Position numbers and translations under genes: made by a program
Assembly: GCF_900172315.1 (NCBI RefSeq)
Contig: NZ_FWFV01000001.1
Coordinates: forward strand, 682,001-746,000
Source of the DNA: Palleronia marisminoris
GTDB lineage: Bacteria; Pseudomonadota; Alphaproteobacteria; Rhodobacterales; Rhodobacteraceae
Length of the DNA stretch: 64,000 nt
Direction of reading: 5' to 3'
Part shown: positions 34,534 through 42,994 of the stretch, in pieces
Layout: every line of letters begins with the position of its first letter
Numbering within the stretch: position 1 is the first letter of the stretch
Notes under the pieces: generated by a model
The model's database searches: none
Told to the model about the DNA's origin: nothing
Seen by the model: only the letters and a program-made list of their open reading frames with translations

Positions 34534-34551
34534 TTGACCAAACGTTGTCAA
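34534..34551. promoter_or_regulatory. Inverted repeat in the iaaA-cphB divergent promoter
   Basis: TTGAC-N8-GTCAA (with AACGTT inside) lies in an AT-rich spacer between the divergent isoaspartyl peptidase and cyanophycinase genes, 46 bp before the cphB start. It may be an operator shared by both sides; TTGACC could also serve as a -35 element. No regulator is assigned. Confidence 0.4.
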
Positions 34552-34596
34552 AATGAACCGCAAAATCTAGGCTATCCTTAATCTTGGAGGCCAAGA

Positions 34597-35457
34597 ATGA
34601 ACATGCCAGCGAAAGTGTCGGCTCGGGGGCCGCTCGTCGCGATCGGCGGGGCAGAGGACAAATCGGAAGAGGCGGACATCCTCAGCCGCGTCCTCCGCTG
34701 GTCCGGCTTGAACGCCCCGGTTGTGGGTGTCATCACAACGGCGAGCGCCATTCCCGACGAAGTTTTCGCAAGCTACCGGGAGACCTTCGCGGCCCTCGGC
34801 GCCTCCGAGGTCCTGGACATCCGCGTGCGCGACCGGGCCGATGCCGCCAATGCCACCTTCGTCGACATGATCGGCCGCGCCGACGTGATCTTCATCTCGG
34901 GCGGCGACCAGATGCGGCTGACCAACGTCTTCGGCGGCTCGGCGGCGCTGAACAAGATCCGCACGCGGCACGCGCAGGGCGCGGTCGTGGCCGGAACCAG
35001 TGCCGGAGCCGCCTGCCAGTCGCAGACCATGGTATATGGCGGGTCGCCCGACGACAGCCTGCGCAAGGGCGCCGTGAAGATGACCGCGGGCTTCGGCTTC
35101 GTGAACGGGGTGATCATCGACACGCATTTCCTGCAACGCGGCCGCTTTTCACGGCTCATGGAAGTGGGGGCGACCAATCCCGAATACCTGGGCGTGGGCC
35201 TGGGCGAAGACGCGGCGGTGCTGTTCGAGGGGGACGTGCTCCGCGCGATCGGCCCCGGTCACGTGATCCTGGTCGACAGTTCCACGATCACGGGGTCGAA
35301 CGTCTTCGATCTGGAAGATGGCGAAGCCGTCGCTGTCCACAACGTCACGATGCATGCCCTGATCAGCGGGTACGGATACAACCTCCGGGAGCGGCGCGTC
35401 CTCGGGCCAGGCGAACTCGGCAAAATGAGCCTGGAGCATAGCGATGCGCATACTTGA
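34597..35457 (+). CDS. cphB: Cyanophycinase
   Basis: This 286-aa S51-family serine peptidase degrades cyanophycin (multi-L-arginyl-poly-L-aspartate) to beta-Asp-Arg dipeptides. The nucleophile is in GTSAGAA (about Ser133), with IFISGGDQMRL and DTHFLQRGRFSRLM motifs. No signal peptide is present, so it acts on intracellular granules. The start is fixed by ribosome site GGAGG. Its end overlaps cphA by 14 bp. Degradation and synthesis genes are thus in one operon. Confidence 0.95.
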   Translation: MNMPAKVSARGPLVAIGGAEDKSEEADILSRVLRWSGLNAPVVGVITTASAIPDEVFASYRETFAALGASEVLDIRVRDRADAANATFVDMIGRADVIFISGGDQMRLTNVFGGSAALNKIRTRHAQGAVVAGTSAGAACQSQTMVYGGSPDDSLRKGAVKMTAGFGFVNGVIIDTHFLQRGRFSRLMEVGATNPEYLGVGLGEDAAVLFEGDVLRAIGPGHVILVDSSTITGSNVFDLEDGEAVAVHNVTMHALISGYGYNLRERRVLGPGELGKMSLEHSDAHT

Positions 35458-38086
35458 ACACCGTGCCCTGCGCGGTCCGAACTACTACAGCCGCTACCAG
35501 GCCATCTACATGCGCCTCGACATCGAGGACCTGGAACAGCGATCCAGCGATCAGGTCGAGGGGATGGCCGAGCGCCTGGAATCGCTGATCCCCTCGCTAT
35601 ACGAACATCGTTGCTCGGTCGGGGAAGCGGGCGGGTTCCTGCAACGGGTGAGAAACGGCACCTATGCCGGCCACCTGGTCGAACATCTGGCGATCGAACT
35701 GCAGAACCTCGTCGGCTTCTCGGTCGGTTATGGCAAGACGGTCGACAGCTATGACCCCGGCATCTACAACGTCGTCTACCGCTACCGCGACGAAGCGACG
35801 GGCATCGCCGCCGGCACCTCGGCGGTCGAGATCGCCCGGCAGATCTACGACGGCGAGGACGTCGACCTTCAGCCGCATATCGACAACCTGAAGGAAGTGC
35901 GCGACGCCAATGCGCTCGGCCCGTCGACCGGGTCCATCGTCAGGGCGGCGCGGGACCGCGGCATCCCCGCCTACAACCTGACCGAAGGAACGAGCTACAC
36001 GCAGCTCGGCCACGGCATCAAGCAGCGCCGCTTTCAGGCGACCGTCACGGACGCCTCGGGGATCATCGGCCACTCGATCGCGGACGACAAGGACTGGACC
36101 AAGCAGATCCTGGGCGACGCCGGCGTGCCGGTCCCAAGGGGCCAGACCTGCTATTCGTTCGAAGAGGCGCGCGAGGCTGCCGAATGGATCGGCTGGCCGG
36201 TCGTGACCAAGCCGCTGTCGGGCAATCACGGGCGCGGCGTGACCACCGACATCACCTCGATGGAGGATCTCCAGTCCGGCTACGACGCCGCTGTGGCCCG
36301 GCTGCGCGAAGGCGCCGACGGCGTGATCGTCGAAAGCTACATCAAGGGTGAAGATCACCGGATGCTGGTGATCGGGGGCAAGCTGGTCGCCGCCGCGCGC
36401 CGCCGGCCCGCGCATGTGACGGGCGACGGACAAAGCACCATCCAGCAGCTGATCGACCGCGAGAACGAGGATCCCCGGCGCGGCGTGGGCCACGAGAACC
36501 TGCTGACCCAGATCCACGTGGACGAACAGTCCCACCGAATGCTGGAGCAGGCCGGGCTGACGCTCGACACCGTCCTTCCCGAGGGCGAGCTCGCGTTCCT
36601 CAAGTCCACGGCGAACATCTCGACCGGCGGCACGGCGAGCGACCTGACCGACGAGGTTCATCCCGAAGTGCGCTTCGCCATGGAGCGCATCGGCCGCCTG
36701 GTCGGGCTCGACGTGATCGGCATCGACCTTCTGGCCGAAACGCTGTCCGAGCCGCTGGAAAACCAGTCCGCGGGTGTGGTCGAGGTCAATGCCGGCCCGG
36801 GCTTCCGGATGCACATGTCGCCCACCCACGGCACGCCGCGCCCCGTGGGCGAGCACATCGTCGACATGCTGTTTCCCGACCCGACGGATGACGGACGCAT
36901 CCCGATCACCGCGATCACCGGCACCAACGGCAAGACCACCACCACGCGCCTGACATCGCACATCCTGCGGCAGGCTGGCCGCTCGGTCGGGATGGGCTGC
37001 ACCGGCACCGTCGAGATCGACAACCACGTCATCCTGCGTGGCGACTATTCCGGCCCCGCCGCCGCGCAGGCAGTCCTGCGCGAGCCTACGGTCGAGCACG
37101 CGGTGCTCGAGGTCGCGCGCGGCGGGATCATGCGGCGCGGCCTCGGCTTCGACGAATGCGACGTGGGCGTGCTGCTCAACATCGCGTCGGACCACCTGGG
37201 CGAACGCGACATCCACACGCTTGAAGAACTGGCGCGCTGCAAGACGGTTGTCGTCGACGCCGTCAAGAGCGAGGGCGGATATTGCGTCCTGAACGCCGAC
37301 GATCCGTTGGTGATGGACCAAGGCACGCATTGGGCCCGGGGCGAGATCATCTATTTCACCATGGACCCCGAGAACCCCGCGCTGACGAAGCATCTGAGCG
37401 AGCTCGGGATGGTCTTCACGGTGAAAAACGGCAAGATCGTCATGCTGCGCGGCAGGGTGACGGTGGAGATCTGCGCGGTAAATGACGTGCCGATCGCCTT
37501 CGAAGGGCACGCGCCGTTCAACGTGCAGAACGCGATGGCCGCCGCTGCCGCCGCCACCGCCCACGGGATCGAGATCGACGACATTCGCGCGGGGCTTCTA
37601 ACCTTCCACCCGACGCCCGCCCAGATGCCGGGACGCACCAACTATTTCGAAGCCGACGGCGTGAAGTGCCTGATCGACTACGGCCACAACGTGCCCGCGC
37701 TCAAGGCGCTGCGGCCCTTGGTCAACGGTCTGGCCACGCAGCGCCGGATCGGTGTCGCGACAGCACCCGGAAACCGGCGCGACGAGGATCTCGTCGCCTT
37801 GGGGGCCGAGCTGGCCGGGATGTGCGATCTGCTGTTCGTCTACGAAACCGATGCCCGCGGCCGCGCACCCGGAGAGACGGCGAAGCTGATCCACGAAGGC
37901 GCCGCCCAGGCGGACACGCCCTGCGAGGTCGAGACGATCCACGACGAACACGCGGCGACCGATCGCGCCATCGACGCGGCGCAACCCGGCGACTTCCTGC
38001 TCCTGCTCGTCGACGACATCGAGGGCGCGACGCAGCGGCTCAAGGGGCGCAGCTTTCCTCGGCAGGCCGAACTCGCGCAGCCCTGA
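35444..38086 (+). CDS. cphA: Cyanophycin synthetase
   Basis: This 880-aa ATP-dependent enzyme alternately adds Asp to the backbone and Arg to the side chain. An N-terminal domain (1-160) is followed by an ATP-grasp domain (about 200-480: VVTKPLSGNHGRGV, VIVESYIKGEDHRMLVI, VVEVNAGPGFRMH) and a Mur-ligase domain (about 485-880: P-loop ITGTNGKTTTTRL, EVARGGIMRRG, NIASDHLGERDI, GRTNYFEADGVKCLIDYGHNV). The length is that of full CphA1 enzymes. It forms an operon with cphB and the next ATP-grasp gene. Confidence 0.96.
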   Translation: MRILEHRALRGPNYYSRYQAIYMRLDIEDLEQRSSDQVEGMAERLESLIPSLYEHRCSVGEAGGFLQRVRNGTYAGHLVEHLAIELQNLVGFSVGYGKTVDSYDPGIYNVVYRYRDEATGIAAGTSAVEIARQIYDGEDVDLQPHIDNLKEVRDANALGPSTGSIVRAARDRGIPAYNLTEGTSYTQLGHGIKQRRFQATVTDASGIIGHSIADDKDWTKQILGDAGVPVPRGQTCYSFEEAREAAEWIGWPVVTKPLSGNHGRGVTTDITSMEDLQSGYDAAVARLREGADGVIVESYIKGEDHRMLVIGGKLVAAARRRPAHVTGDGQSTIQQLIDRENEDPRRGVGHENLLTQIHVDEQSHRMLEQAGLTLDTVLPEGELAFLKSTANISTGGTASDLTDEVHPEVRFAMERIGRLVGLDVIGIDLLAETLSEPLENQSAGVVEVNAGPGFRMHMSPTHGTPRPVGEHIVDMLFPDPTDDGRIPITAITGTNGKTTTTRLTSHILRQAGRSVGMGCTGTVEIDNHVILRGDYSGPAAAQAVLREPTVEHAVLEVARGGIMRRGLGFDECDVGVLLNIASDHLGERDIHTLEELARCKTVVVDAVKSEGGYCVLNADDPLVMDQGTHWARGEIIYFTMDPENPALTKHLSELGMVFTVKNGKIVMLRGRVTVEICAVNDVPIAFEGHAPFNVQNAMAAAAAATAHGIEIDDIRAGLLTFHPTPAQMPGRTNYFEADGVKCLIDYGHNVPALKALRPLVNGLATQRRIGVATAPGNRRDEDLVALGAELAGMCDLLFVYETDARGRAPGETAKLIHEGAAQADTPCEVETIHDEHAATDRAIDAAQPGDFLLLLVDDIEGATQRLKGRSFPRQAELAQP

Positions 38087-38132
38087 ACGCCGCCCGGGCA
38101 CCTGACGGCGGCGCAGAAGCAGAGGAACGGAC

Positions 38133-39431
38133 ATGACGAAAAACGTTTTCGTGGTCGGCCTGAACGACCACAACGCCGAACGGCTCACCCGCCTGCGGGG
38201 GGTCGAGGATGTCGCCTTCCATCCGTTGCTGACGCCCGCCCAAGTCTACGAGACGCAGGAGTTCGATATCCCCGCCATGCTGGCCGAGGCGGAAGCGACG
38301 CTGGACGCCTTCGACGGCTCGATCGATGCAATCGTCGGGTACATCGACTTCCCGGTCTCGACCATGCTGCCCCTTCTTTGTGCGAAATACGGCACGCGGA
38401 ACGCCTCTCTCGAAAGCCTGCTGAAGTGCGAGCACAAGTACTGGTCGCGCAGCGTGATGGCCGAGATCGTCCCGGACCACACGCCGAACTTCACCGCGTT
38501 CGACCCGTTCGACGACGACGCCCTGTCTAAGATCGGCGAGGCGGGCCTGCGCTTTCCGTTCTTCGTCAAGCCGATCAAGTCGTCGGGTTCACGGCTGGGC
38601 TTCCGGATCGACAGCCCCGAGGACTTCGCCTACGCGACCGAAAAGCTGCGCGCCGAGATCCGGTCCATCGGCGAGCCCTTCGACCACGTCCTTTCGCAGG
38701 CCGACCTGCCCGAGCACATCCGAAGCGTCGAAGGCCATTACTGCATGGCCGAGCGGGTGATCGGCGGCCGGCAGTGCACCGTCGAGGGCTATGTCCACGA
38801 TGGCGAGGTCACGCTTTACGGGACGGTGGATTCCATCCGCTATCCGCAGGTGCTCAGCTTCTTCTACTACCTCTACCCCTCGAACCTGCCCAACCGCGTG
38901 CAGGAACAGATGTGGGACATCTCGCGCAAGGTGATGACCCATATCGGCTACGACAATGCCGGCTTCAACATCGAGTATTTCTGGGACGAGGTCGAAAACA
39001 GGATCTGGCTGCTGGAGATCAACACCCGCATCGCCCAGTCCCATTGCGACCTGTTCGAGATGGTCGATGGCGTCAGTCACCAGCAGGTGACGGTCGATCT
39101 GGGCCTCGGTCGCAAACCCGACATGCCCCATCGCGAGGGATCGCAGAAGGTCGCGGCCGAGTTCTTCTACCGGGTCTTCTTCCGCGACGCGACGGTCGCC
39201 CGCGCGCCCTCGCGTGCCGAGATCGAAGTGGCGGCCGAACAGGTGGACGGCACCCGCATCGTGTCGAACGTCCACAAGGGGATGCAGCTGTCGGAACTGC
39301 CCGAGCAGGACGCCTACAGCTTCGCAGTGGCATCGCTCTGGATGGGGGCTAGCACCAGCTCGAAGCTTCTGTGGAACTACGAGCAGGTGATGAAGCGCCT
39401 GAACTACGAATTCACCGACATCGTGGACTGA
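38133..39431 (+). CDS. ATP-grasp enzyme linked to cyanophycin genes
   Basis: This 432-aa protein has an N-terminal Rossmann-like lobe (NVFVVGLNDHNAERLTRL), an ATP-grasp core with FPFFVKPIKSSGSRLG (ATP lysine), MAERVIGGRQCTVEGYV, and metal-binding WLLEINTRIAQSH. It resembles carboxylate-amine ligases of the carbamoyl-phosphate/biotin-carboxylase-like group but matches no named enzyme by eye. It lies 46 bp after cphA in the same direction, so it may modify, prime or consume cyanophycin or its Asp-Arg units. The substrate is unknown. Confidence 0.82.
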   Translation: MTKNVFVVGLNDHNAERLTRLRGVEDVAFHPLLTPAQVYETQEFDIPAMLAEAEATLDAFDGSIDAIVGYIDFPVSTMLPLLCAKYGTRNASLESLLKCEHKYWSRSVMAEIVPDHTPNFTAFDPFDDDALSKIGEAGLRFPFFVKPIKSSGSRLGFRIDSPEDFAYATEKLRAEIRSIGEPFDHVLSQADLPEHIRSVEGHYCMAERVIGGRQCTVEGYVHDGEVTLYGTVDSIRYPQVLSFFYYLYPSNLPNRVQEQMWDISRKVMTHIGYDNAGFNIEYFWDEVENRIWLLEINTRIAQSHCDLFEMVDGVSHQQVTVDLGLGRKPDMPHREGSQKVAAEFFYRVFFRDATVARAPSRAEIEVAAEQVDGTRIVSNVHKGMQLSELPEQDAYSFAVASLWMGASTSSKLLWNYEQVMKRLNYEFTDIVD

Positions 39432-39498
39432 CGTTGCGGGTGACTGCACGCGCGGCCGGCCAAGGGTCTGCCTGTTTCCGAACCCGAGAGAGACGCCC

Positions 39499-41514
39499 AT
39501 GAAGATCGATACCGACCTGCCGCGTCCGGTTCGGGAACTGGACCATATCGAGATCCCGATGCCGGACGGAACGCGCCTCGCCGCGCGGATCTGGATGCCC
39601 GAGGGTGCCGATAGTGCGCCGGTCCCCGCGATCCTCGAATACATCCCGTACCGCAAGAACGACAAGACGCTGGAGCGCGACGCCGCCCGCGCGCCCTGGC
39701 TGGCCTCGCGGGATTACGCCTATGTGCGGGTCGATCTACGCGGGACGGGCGAGTCCGAAGGCGTGATGAAGGACGAGTATACCGAGATCGAGCTGGCCGA
39801 TGGCTGCGACGTCATCGCCTGGATCGCCGATCAGGCCTGGTGCGACGGCGGCGTCGGCATCGTCGGCATCTCGTGGGGCGGGTTCAACGGCCTGCAACTT
39901 GCGGCCCTGCGTCCCCCCGCATTGAAAGCCGTCGTGACGATCTGCTCGGCCGACGACCGCTATGCCGACGACATTCACTACATGGGCGGCGTGCCGCTGG
40001 TCGAGCAGCTGTCCTGGGCGTCTGTGATGTTCGGCATCAATACGCTGCCGCCCGATCCCGCCCATGTGGGCGAACGGTGGCGCGAGATGTGGCACCGGCG
40101 GCTCGACGAGTCCGGCCTCTGGCTGGAAACCTGGCTGAAGCACCAGACGCGCGACGCGTTCTGGAAGCATGGCTCGGTCTGCGAGAACTGGGATGATATC
40201 GAGATCCCGGTCTATGCCGTCTCGGGCTGGGCGGATGGCTATTGCCGCTCGGTCCTGCGGTTGCTCGAGAACCTGCGCGGGCCGGCCAAGGGGATCATCG
40301 GCCCCTGGGCCCATCGCTATCCGCATCTCGGCGCGCCCGGTCCCGCGATCGACTGGCTGTCGGAAGAGACGCGGTGGTGGGATCACTGGCTGAAGGGCCA
40401 GGACACCGGTATCATGGACGAACCGCCCCTGCGTCTGTTCCTGCAGGACCACACCGAGCCGCGCAGCCACTACACCGAACGCGCGGGACACTGGATCGCC
40501 GAACCTGCCTGGCCGTCGCCGAACGTGACTCCGACGCGGTTCGGCCTTGGCGTGGATGGCACCTTGCGCCGGGACGGGGAAGGCGCAGGCAGTGTGTTTT
40601 CCATCGCTTCGCCGCTCTGGGTCGGCGCGCATGGCGGGAAATGGTGTTCCTATGCGCATCCCGGCGATCAGCCGAGCGACCAGAGGCGTGACGATGCCGG
40701 CAGCCTCGTGTTTCAGACTGCCCCGCTGAAAAGCGAACTTTACCTCGTCGGGGACGCCCGCTTGCACCTGGCGTGCCGGGTCGACCGGCCGGTGGCGCAG
40801 GTCATCGCGCGCCTCGTCGATGTCGCTCCCGACGGCACGGCGACCCGCATCGCCTATGGCCTGCTGAACCTCTGCCACCGCGACGGACACGAGGCGCCCT
40901 CGGCGACGGTCCCGGGTGAGGACATGGCCGTCGAACTGGCGTTCAAGCCGGTCGCGCAAACCGTGCCCGCCGGTCACCGCCTGCGGCTGTCCCTGTCCAC
41001 CAGCTATTTCCCGATCGCCTGGCCCACCCCAGAGCCCGTGACTCTCACGGTCCTGACGGAGAAGTCCGACCTGGTCCTGCCGCTACGCGCGGTGTCCGGC
41101 CCGCGGATGCCCGACTTTCCACCCCCCCGCGCGGGGGTCCCCCTCGACCTCATGGTCCACATCGCGCCGCGTTCGGAGTGGCGCGTGTCCGAAGACATGG
41201 ACACCGGCCGCATGACCTTCGAAATCCGCGACCACGAGGGCGCATCGACCATCGAGCCGCAGCAGTTCTTCCACTCGGCCGAGGGGTCGGAGCGTTACTC
41301 GGTGCTTCCACCGTATCCGCTATCGGCCGAGGGCGAGGCGACGTGGATCCACGAGATGTCCCGCGACGGATGGTCGGTGCGCACCGAAACGCACACGCGC
41401 CTGACCTGCGACACGGACTCCTTCCATGTCGCCGCGACCCTGCGGGCGTGGGAGGGCGACACGCTCGAACGCGAACTCGAGTGGTCCGTGTCCATTCCAC
41501 GACACCACGCCTGA
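39499..41514 (+). CDS. CocE/NonD-family hydrolase (S15 X-Pro dipeptidyl-peptidase-like)
   Basis: This 671-aa alpha/beta-hydrolase has the nucleophile in GISWGGF (about Ser125), the oxyanion/RGTGES motif of the family and a C-terminal jelly-roll domain (VGDARLHLACRV...LRLSLSTSYFPIAWPTPE). S15 and CocE enzymes cleave dipeptides from peptides or acyl esters. There is no signal peptide. As the last gene after cphB-cphA-ATP-grasp, it may hydrolyse a peptide or ester related to cyanophycin; this is inference from position only. Confidence 0.85.
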   Translation: MKIDTDLPRPVRELDHIEIPMPDGTRLAARIWMPEGADSAPVPAILEYIPYRKNDKTLERDAARAPWLASRDYAYVRVDLRGTGESEGVMKDEYTEIELADGCDVIAWIADQAWCDGGVGIVGISWGGFNGLQLAALRPPALKAVVTICSADDRYADDIHYMGGVPLVEQLSWASVMFGINTLPPDPAHVGERWREMWHRRLDESGLWLETWLKHQTRDAFWKHGSVCENWDDIEIPVYAVSGWADGYCRSVLRLLENLRGPAKGIIGPWAHRYPHLGAPGPAIDWLSEETRWWDHWLKGQDTGIMDEPPLRLFLQDHTEPRSHYTERAGHWIAEPAWPSPNVTPTRFGLGVDGTLRRDGEGAGSVFSIASPLWVGAHGGKWCSYAHPGDQPSDQRRDDAGSLVFQTAPLKSELYLVGDARLHLACRVDRPVAQVIARLVDVAPDGTATRIAYGLLNLCHRDGHEAPSATVPGEDMAVELAFKPVAQTVPAGHRLRLSLSTSYFPIAWPTPEPVTLTVLTEKSDLVLPLRAVSGPRMPDFPPPRAGVPLDLMVHIAPRSEWRVSEDMDTGRMTFEIRDHEGASTIEPQQFFHSAEGSERYSVLPPYPLSAEGEATWIHEMSRDGWSVRTETHTRLTCDTDSFHVAATLRAWEGDTLERELEWSVSIPRHHA

Positions 41515-41564
41515 CCCTCGCCCGGAAACCGACCCCTTCAGGCAACCCCTCTCAGCTTCGGGGA

Positions 41565-41589
41565 GGGCGCCCACCAAGCTGGGACGCCC
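41565..41589. terminator. Hairpin between convergent hydrolase and doeD genes
   Basis: GGGCGCCCA pairs with TGGG-A-CGCCC around a 6-nt loop with one bulged A, in the 86-bp gap between convergent genes. It is a likely bidirectional terminator without a T-tract. Confidence 0.4.
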
Positions 41590-41600
41590 CGGAGTTTGGA

Positions 41601-42983
41601 TCAGTAGCCCAGCACCTCGCGGACCGAGGCGGCCGTGACCTCGACGATACGGTCGGCTTCCTCATGGCTTAGGCACAGAGGCGGCGCGAACCCCAGGATG
41701 TCGCCCTGCGGCATCGCGCGGGCAATCACGCCCTTCTCGACCATCTTCGCCACGATCGCACCGGCCGTCTTGCCGGGTTGCTCGTAGTGTCGCCGCGTCT
41801 GACGGTCCTCGACCAGCTCGACGGCGCACATCATCCCCTCTCCGCGCACGTCGCCGACGCGGGGGTGCTCGCCCAGCGCGTCGGTCATCTGCGCGTTGAG
41901 ATACGCGCCGACCTCACCCGCGTTGTTCACCAGCCCGAGGCTGTCGACGAGCAGCAGGTTGGCGACGCCGGCCGCCGCACCGATCGGATGCGCCGAATAG
42001 GTCCAGCCGTGGCCGAACGCGCCGTTTTCATCGGTCCCGCGCTCGAGCACCTTCCACATCCGCTCGCCCACGATCGAGCCCGATAGCGGCGCGTAGGCAG
42101 AGGTCAGCCCCTTGGCGATGGTCATCAGGTCGGGCTCGATGCCGTAATGGGCCGAGCCGGTCATCGAGCCGAGCCGGCCGAAGCCCGTGACGACCTCGTC
42201 CGCGATCAGCAGGATGTCGTGGCGTCGAAGCACCTCCTGGATCGCCGCCCAGTACCCTTCGGGCGGGGGCACGAGGCCGCCGGTGCCCAGGACCGGCTCG
42301 CCGATGAAGGCGGCAATGGTGTCGGCGCCCTCGCGATCGATCAGGGCTTCAAGCTCGGACACGCAATGGGCTGTGAACTGCGCCTCGGTCATCTCGGCAT
42401 CGGGGCGACGGAAGTAATACGGCGCTTCGGTATGGATCACCTGCGCGAGGGGAAGATCGAATTTCTTGTGAAACAGCCCCAGTCCGGTCAGCGATCCGGT
42501 CATCAGGCCAGAGCCGTGGTAGCCGCGCCAGCGCGAGATGATCTTCTTCTTCTCGGGCCGACCGAGGATGTTGTTGTAGTACCAGACAAGCTTGATGTTC
42601 GTCTCGTTCGCGTCCGATCCGGACAGACCGAAATAGACTTTGGACATGTTCGCGGGTGCGCGCTCCAGCACCATGTGCGCAAGCGTGATCGCAGCCTCGG
42701 TGCCGTGGCCAACATAGGCGTGGTAATAGGCCAACTCATGCGCCTGTTTCGCGATCGCGTCGGCGATCTCGGTCCGCCCGTAGCCGACATTGACGCAATA
42801 GAGCCCCGCGAAGGCGTCGAGCAGCCGGTTGCCGTCGCGGTCCTCGATGAAGACGCCCTTGCCTCCGGTCACGATCCGCTGCGGTGCCTCGCCGCGCGCG
42901 AATTGCGCAAGGTGGGTCGAGGGGTGGAAGAAGCTCTCGCGATCCCACTTGGCGAGCTGGTCGTTCGTCTGCATCTTGTTCAT
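41601..42983 (-). CDS. doeD: Diaminobutyrate aminotransferase of ectoine catabolism (class III)
   Basis: This 460-aa PLP enzyme of the omega-aminotransferase family has SGSDANETNIKLVWYYNN, RWRGYHGSG, the metal/PLP region LIADEVVTGFGR and PLP lysine in TIAKGLTSAYAPLSGS. In the ectoine pathway it turns L-2,4-diaminobutyrate into aspartate-semialdehyde. It follows the aldehyde-dehydrogenase gene by 11 bp, and doeX heads the same strand. In other roseobacters the trio asnC-ssd-atf occurs at the end of the ectoine cluster; here it is placed divergently before it. A ribosome site GGAG supports the start. Confidence 0.9.
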   Translation of the reverse strand: MNKMQTNDQLAKWDRESFFHPSTHLAQFARGEAPQRIVTGGKGVFIEDRDGNRLLDAFAGLYCVNVGYGRTEIADAIAKQAHELAYYHAYVGHGTEAAITLAHMVLERAPANMSKVYFGLSGSDANETNIKLVWYYNNILGRPEKKKIISRWRGYHGSGLMTGSLTGLGLFHKKFDLPLAQVIHTEAPYYFRRPDAEMTEAQFTAHCVSELEALIDREGADTIAAFIGEPVLGTGGLVPPPEGYWAAIQEVLRRHDILLIADEVVTGFGRLGSMTGSAHYGIEPDLMTIAKGLTSAYAPLSGSIVGERMWKVLERGTDENGAFGHGWTYSAHPIGAAAGVANLLLVDSLGLVNNAGEVGAYLNAQMTDALGEHPRVGDVRGEGMMCAVELVEDRQTRRHYEQPGKTAGAIVAKMVEKGVIARAMPQGDILGFAPPLCLSHEEADRIVEVTAASVREVLGY

Positions 42984-42994
42984 GTCGGTGTCTC

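Noticed and set aside
35597-37564. 655-codon minus-strand frame opposite cphA
   Set aside because: Complete shadow of cyanophycin synthetase, whose domains are unambiguous.
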